Assembly: GCA_937892115.1 (NCBI GenBank)
Contig: CALAUI010000001.1
Coordinates: 74,985-138,984, forward strand
Length of the DNA: 64,000 nt
Origin: an uncultured Clostridia bacterium
GTDB taxonomy: Bacteria > Bacillota > Clostridia > Oscillospirales > Acutalibacteraceae
Reading direction: 5' to 3'
Shown here one piece after another: positions 59,878 through 64,000 of the stretch. The position numbers and the translations under genes are program-made. Each line of letters opens with the position of its first letter. The first letter of the stretch is position 1. The notes under the pieces are model-generated. The model saw only the letters and a list, made by a program, of their open reading frames with translations. It was not told the DNA's origin and made no database searches.

Positions 59878-62082
59878 ATGGATGAATTTGTTACCCTGAA
59901 TGTAGTGGTGGAATCCATCACATATCATAATAATGAAAATGGCTTCACTGTCCTTGATTTTTCAAGTGACGGTGGCTCTTTTACTGCCACGGGTATCCTC
60001 GGAAATGTATACGACGGTGAAAAACTGACTCTTATCGGTACCTGGGTAAATAATCCCGTATATGGCAGACAGTTCAAAATTGAATCCTCTGTAGGAAGCG
60101 TGCCGGAATCGGCTGAAGAAATGCTTTCGTTTCTTTCTTCGGGTATTATCAAGGGCGTCAGAGAGCGTACTGCTCAAAAAATCATATCTCTTTTCGGCAG
60201 TGATTCTTTTGATGTTATTGAAAATTCGCCGGACCGCCTTGCTTTAATTAAAGGCATTACCAAACAGAGAGCAAAAGAAATTTCAAAAGAGTTCAAACTT
60301 CTTTCTGCGGAAAGAGATGCTTTAATCGGTCTTGAAAAGTTCGGCTTTAACGCCCATGAAGCGATGAAGGTATTTAATAAATTCGGCAAAAATTCGCTTG
60401 AAATAACTGAAAGAAATCCGTATGTGATTTGTAACAGCGGAATTGGTATTGATTTTGACAGAGTGGATAATATTGTCGGATCCCTTTCCACTCATCTTTT
60501 GCCCGAGTACAGACTTGAGGAAGGTATTGTATTTGTAATCAGACATAATCTGAATAACGGTCATACCTGCATTCCGAGAGAACAGCTGAAAGTACCCTGT
60601 ATTGAATTGCTGGGATGCTCGGATGACGACATTGAAATTAATGTCGATAATCTTATTGAACAGAAGCGCATTATTCAGGATAATGTTTTCGGAAGAGAAT
60701 TTGTTTTTCTTCCCGAAATATATGAGGCGGAAAAGTCTGCCGCTTCTCAAATTTTATTCATTGAGAAATATGCCGGTAAATATTACGATGATATTGATGA
60801 ACAAATAGAAAAAGCAGAACTTATCGGTGGCGTTCTTTACAACGAGAAGCAGCGTCTTGCAATACGTCTTGCCGTTGAAAAAGGTATCCTTATACTTACG
60901 GGAGGACCCGGTACGGGAAAAACCACAACGCTGAGAGGTATACTTAAAGTATTTGAAACTCTGGGATATGAGGTCGCTTTAACCGCTCCTACCGGCAGAG
61001 CTGCAAAAAGAATGAGCGAGCTGACGGGAAAGGATGCAATGACCATTCACCGTTTACTTGAGGTGGAATGGGATAAAAACGATAAACCCGTTTTTCAGAG
61101 AAACAGACGAAATCCTCTCACCGCTCAGGCCGTAATCGTTGATGAATTGTCAATGGTTGATGTGGTATTATTTTCGAATCTTCTTGATGCTATTCCCATC
61201 GGATGCCGCCTGATTATGGTAGGTGACAGCGATCAGCTTCCTCCCGTCGGAGCGGGAAATGTTCTTCATGATTTGATTGATTCAAAGCGAATATCCGTTG
61301 TTGAACTGAAAGAGGTATTCCGTCAGGCGATGGAGAGCTTGATAATTAAAAATGCGCACAGTATAGTCGAAGGAGAAATGCCTGACTTATCTTCTGTTGA
61401 TAAAGATTTCTTTTTTCTGAGCCGACCCAGACCTTCCGATGCAGCGGAAACAATACGGGAACTTTGCTCGTCAAGACTTCCTTCGGCGTATGGATATTCA
61501 CCTACTGACGATATTCAAGTACTATGTCCTTCAAGAAAAGGCGAAACCGGCTCTGAAAACATAAATAAGTTACTTCAGCATAGTATTAATCCCGCTTCAA
61601 AATCCCGTATTCAGCATAATTTTGGCTCACGTACCTTCCGTGTAGGCGATAAGTTGATGATGACAAAAAACTGCTACGACATTATTTGGACGTCTGCCGA
61701 CAGGGACGGTACCGGTGTCTTCAACGGAGATATCGGAATTCTTGAAGACATTGATGAATCTAATCTTAATTTGATTATCAGGTTTGATGATAATCGACTG
61801 GCTGTCGTTCCCTTCGAGTACAGTAAGGATATAGAGCATGCCTACGCCATAACCGTCCATAAAAGTCAGGGTAACGAATTCCCTGTTGTTGTTATCCCCG
61901 TTACGGGTATTAATCCGTATCTTGAATACAGGAATCTTTTATACACGGCTGTTACGAGAGCAAGAAAACTGATTATCCTTGTCGGTAATCAGTCAACGGT
62001 CAAAAAAATGATTGATAATAACAAAAAACAGAGAAGGTATTCAGCTCTTAAAAACTTTATTCTGCTTGGTGATGAAAATTGA
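59878..62082 (+). CDS. recD2: RecD-like ATP-dependent DNA helicase (RecD2)
   Basis: 734 residues. An N-terminal OB-like and helix-hairpin-helix region (SSGIIKGVRERTAQKIISLF, LIKGITKQRAKEI) marks RecD2, not the RecD of RecBCD. The helicase core has GGPGTGKTTTLRG (Walker A), VDELSMVD (Walker B), VGDSDQLPPVGAGNVLHD, a SH3-like insert, TVHKSQGNEFPVVVI and YTAVTRARKLIILVG. It is a 5'-to-3' helicase for replication and repair without RecBC. ATG 59878 gives the family N-terminus, but no clear ribosome site precedes it; the longer frame from 59797 lies inside rnpB and cannot be real. Confidence 0.93.
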   Translation: MDEFVTLNVVVESITYHNNENGFTVLDFSSDGGSFTATGILGNVYDGEKLTLIGTWVNNPVYGRQFKIESSVGSVPESAEEMLSFLSSGIIKGVRERTAQKIISLFGSDSFDVIENSPDRLALIKGITKQRAKEISKEFKLLSAERDALIGLEKFGFNAHEAMKVFNKFGKNSLEITERNPYVICNSGIGIDFDRVDNIVGSLSTHLLPEYRLEEGIVFVIRHNLNNGHTCIPREQLKVPCIELLGCSDDDIEINVDNLIEQKRIIQDNVFGREFVFLPEIYEAEKSAASQILFIEKYAGKYYDDIDEQIEKAELIGGVLYNEKQRLAIRLAVEKGILILTGGPGTGKTTTLRGILKVFETLGYEVALTAPTGRAAKRMSELTGKDAMTIHRLLEVEWDKNDKPVFQRNRRNPLTAQAVIVDELSMVDVVLFSNLLDAIPIGCRLIMVGDSDQLPPVGAGNVLHDLIDSKRISVVELKEVFRQAMESLIIKNAHSIVEGEMPDLSSVDKDFFFLSRPRPSDAAETIRELCSSRLPSAYGYSPTDDIQVLCPSRKGETGSENINKLLQHSINPASKSRIQHNFGSRTFRVGDKLMMTKNCYDIIWTSADRDGTGVFNGDIGILEDIDESNLNLIIRFDDNRLAVVPFEYSKDIEHAYAITVHKSQGNEFPVVVIPVTGINPYLEYRNLLYTAVTRARKLIILVGNQSTVKKMIDNNKKQRRYSALKNFILLGDEN

Positions 62083-62786
62083 AAAAAATTACAGATTGGC
62101 GTTTGACTACATTATTTCCCAAGCATTGTGCATATTGTGACAGATTTATATTTGCAGATGAGTTGATGTGCGATTACTGCAAAAAGAATCTTCCGAGAAT
62201 AACAGGAGAGATATGCAGGAGTTGCGGCAGAGAAAAGAAAACCTGCACCTGCAAAAAATCATCAAATTATTTTACTGCAATAGCTGCTCCGTTTTATTTT
62301 GAAGGTAATGTACGTAACGGTATTCACAGATATAAATTCAGAAAAGCCAAAACCGGAGCAGACGCTTTTGCTTTTGAAATGGCGAATACCATAAGTAAGG
62401 AATTTGCTGAGGTAAGATTTGATTATATAACCGAAGTTCCCATCAGTAAGGAATCGCTTTTGAAACGCGGTTATAATCAATGTTCCGTACTTGCGGAAAT
62501 CATTTCAAAGAGAACAGGTATCGTACATAAACCGGATGTTCTGAAAAAAATATATGAAACCGATAACCAGCACGGGATGAATTACTATATGCGCCGCGGT
62601 AATCTTACGGGGGTCTTTGAGTGTGATAATCCCGATGACGTAAAGGATAAAACTATCCTTCTCTGTGATGATATATCCACATCCGGCGAAACGTTAAATG
62701 AATGTGCAAAAATGCTTTGGCTTTATGATGCAAAGGCCGTTTATTGTATTACAACGGCATTGACTAAGAAACAAGGTGATAAATAA
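62079..62786 (+). CDS. comF: ComF-family phosphoribosyltransferase-like protein
   Basis: 235 residues. Two CxxC pairs (CAYC, CDYC, then CRSCGREKKTCTC) form the N-terminal zinc finger, followed by FKFRK-like HRYKFRKAK, a RGYNQCSVLAE core and the PRPP-type loop ILLCDDISTSGETL. ComF proteins take part in DNA uptake in Bacillus, acting with PRTase-like chemistry of unknown substrate, and are kept in many non-competent Firmicutes. The start is TTG 62079, overlapping the recD2 stop, behind GGTGAT. Confidence 0.9.
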   Translation: MKKITDWRLTTLFPKHCAYCDRFIFADELMCDYCKKNLPRITGEICRSCGREKKTCTCKKSSNYFTAIAAPFYFEGNVRNGIHRYKFRKAKTGADAFAFEMANTISKEFAEVRFDYITEVPISKESLLKRGYNQCSVLAEIISKRTGIVHKPDVLKKIYETDNQHGMNYYMRRGNLTGVFECDNPDDVKDKTILLCDDISTSGETLNECAKMLWLYDAKAVYCITTALTKKQGDK

Positions 62787-63832
62787 TGTTCGGTACAAAT
62801 ATCGGTGTTGATTTCGGTACGTCATCGATTATCATATTTGTTGAGGGTAAGGGCGTTGTTCTTAATGAACCCTCAATGATTGCGTATGATAATGAAGGCA
62901 AAATAGCCGGAATAGGTACAAAGGCGTATGACCTTTATGAAAAATGTCCCGAAGGGTTTACTACGGTAAGACCCGTTGAAAACGGAATGGTCTCCGATTT
63001 TACGGCTGCAAAGCAGATGCTTACTTACTTTCTTGCAAAGGTTTGCAGAAATGCAGTGTTTAAACCAAACGTTATTATGAGCGTACCTAATTCTGTTACT
63101 GATCTTGAAAAAAGAACCATGCTTGATTTGATTACAGCATCCGGTGCCGCAAAGGCCTGCCTGATTGAGGAGACTCTTGCTGCAGCGTTGGGAGCCGGAG
63201 TAGGAGCGGATAAGCATAAAGGTGTACTGGTAATTGATATAGGCGGAGGATCGACTGATATTGCCGTTATAACCATGGGGTGTATTTCCATCTCGGAATC
63301 CGTTAAGGTCGGAGGAGATTCTCTTAACGAGGCAATAATGCGTCAACTCAGAAGAGAAAGAGATATCATTATTGGCGAAAAAACAGCGGAATTGCTTAAA
63401 ACAAAAATCGGTTCGGCTATTCTGCGTGATGTTGAACTCGGCATGACGGTCAAGGGAAAAAATTATCTCAATAATATGCCGATAAGTTTTGAAGTTTCTT
63501 CCACCGAGGTTTATCTGGCTATGCGCCCGCAGCTTGAAATGATTATCTCCGGAGTGAAAAGAGTTCTTGAAGAAGCAACTCCCGACCTGGCGGCAGATAT
63601 TCTGGAAAACGGTATTTATCTTACGGGCGGCGGTGCAAAGCTGAGAAGTATTGACAGAATGTTTACCGATAAACTTAATATAAAAGTCAGAACCTCGGTT
63701 GAACCGGTAAATTGTGTTGCAATGGGAATAGGAGAGGCGTTGTCGGATATAGATGTTCTTTCAGGCAACGGTTATGTTTTCAGAAGCCGTTATGACATTG
63801 CCGGACTTGATTCCGATGACGATAAACAGTAA
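62786..63832 (+). CDS. mreB: Rod-shape-determining actin homologue MreB/Mbl
   Basis: 348 residues, actin fold. NIGVDFGTSSIIIF (phosphate 1), EETLAAALGAGV (connect-1), VLVIDIGGGSTDIAVI (phosphate 2) and YLTGGGAKLRSIDRMF (adenosine motif) are in MreB order. The protein polymerises at the membrane and positions cell-wall synthesis in rod-shaped cells. The N-terminal amphipathic helix or membrane loop is short. The ATG overlaps the comF stop (TAATG). There is no mreC or mreD beside it, so it may be an Mbl/MreBH-like paralogue. A terminator follows. Confidence 0.92.
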   Translation: MFGTNIGVDFGTSSIIIFVEGKGVVLNEPSMIAYDNEGKIAGIGTKAYDLYEKCPEGFTTVRPVENGMVSDFTAAKQMLTYFLAKVCRNAVFKPNVIMSVPNSVTDLEKRTMLDLITASGAAKACLIEETLAAALGAGVGADKHKGVLVIDIGGGSTDIAVITMGCISISESVKVGGDSLNEAIMRQLRRERDIIIGEKTAELLKTKIGSAILRDVELGMTVKGKNYLNNMPISFEVSSTEVYLAMRPQLEMIISGVKRVLEEATPDLAADILENGIYLTGGGAKLRSIDRMFTDKLNIKVRTSVEPVNCVAMGIGEALSDIDVLSGNGYVFRSRYDIAGLDSDDDKQ

Positions 63833-63838
63833 AAACTC

Positions 63839-63880
63839 TAAGGCGGATATTGCAAATATATCCGCCTTAATTTTATTGCT
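63839..63880 (+). terminator. Terminator of the recD2-comF-mreB operon
   Basis: Twelve-pair stem TAAGGCGGATAT / ATATCCGCCTTA (63839-63850, 63858-63869), seven-base loop, then ATTTTATTGCTT. Confidence 0.9.
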
Positions 63881-63935
63881 TCAAATGGCACACCTGGCTA
63901 AGTTGATAAAAGGGATAAAAAAGGGAAAAAAGATG

Positions 63936-63965
63936 TTGACAAGAGGGACAGGGGTGTGGTATATT
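63936..63965 (+). promoter_or_regulatory. Strong promoter, probably of an rRNA operon
   Basis: Consensus TTGACA (63936-63941), 18-base spacer, TATATT (63960-63965), preceded by an A-rich stretch like an UP element. The following bases to the window end (CACTCACGAGAGAGTG hairpin and GCACCTTG) resemble the leader of Firmicute 16S rRNA operons; no rRNA is inside the window. Confidence 0.65.
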
Positions 63966-64000
63966 ATCAAGGCACTCACGAGAGAGTGCAGCGCACCTTG

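Noticed and set aside
1..64000. Prophage, transposon or genomic island
   Set aside because: No integrase, transposase, phage structural gene, attachment repeat or abrupt change of base composition was noticed.

Overview
The window reads as a chromosomal segment of a low-GC anaerobic Clostridia-type Firmicute (Oscillospirales-like is my guess). The reasons are: a type A RNase P RNA; the rnjA-gdpP-rplI-dnaB-tilS-hpt-ftsH gene order; frequent TTG/GTG starts behind strong GAGG-type ribosome sites; an oxygen-sensitive glycyl radical enzyme; many lipoproteins; and polysaccharide- and inositol-handling enzymes typical of a gut commensal. I saw no prophage, insertion sequence, CRISPR array or integrase.

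Layout. 1-4.9 kb: 3' end of a cobalamin-dependent methionine synthase, a DUF2156 protein, a staphylococcal-type lipase without signal peptide, and a TMEM43-like/TIM44-like/zinc-ribbon membrane protein. 5-8.8 kb: a GH4 alpha-galactosidase-like gene divergent from a zinc-sensing ArsR repressor and Zn/Cd P-type ATPase with a clear promoter and operator. 8.7-14.1 kb: MraY, a TetR regulator, a lipoprotein, a GH2 enzyme and a DUF3798-like lipoprotein. 14.2-18.1 kb: glutamine synthetase, a GH10 xylanase and a DraG-type ADP-ribosylglycohydrolase. 18.3-24.9 kb: C_GCAxxG_C_C protein, esterase, tRNA-Ser(CGA), YqeG phosphatase, secreted PHP hydrolase, a beta-propeller/alpha-toroid protein and a lipoprotein.

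25-32.8 kb holds the most unusual locus: seven tightly packed genes encoding a radical-SAM activase, a glycyl radical enzyme with an atypical glycine motif, an FGGY kinase, a class I mannose-6-phosphate-isomerase-like protein, a cyclophilin lipoprotein, a SecB-like chaperone and a neutral-ceramidase-like hydrolase. I infer a sugar, polyol or anhydro-sugar pathway using radical C-O bond cleavage. The substrate is unknown.

32.8-45.2 kb: an InlB-repeat surface protein divergent from the housekeeping operon rnjA to ftsH, whose genes overlap or lie a few bases apart. 45.2-53.1 kb: GH35 beta-galactosidase with a membrane protein, a small secreted protein, and a five-gene operon (DUF5058 membrane protein, a second membrane protein, SGNH hydrolase, S33-type hydrolase, metallophosphoesterase). 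53.2-56 kb: iolD and iolE alone, behind a palindromic promoter. 56-64 kb: M28 peptidase, ligA, rnpB, recD2-comF-mreB, and at the very end a strong promoter that probably drives an rRNA operon beyond the window.

Promoters named here are matches to the sigma-A consensus seen by eye. Function calls rest on motif and family recognition without database searches.
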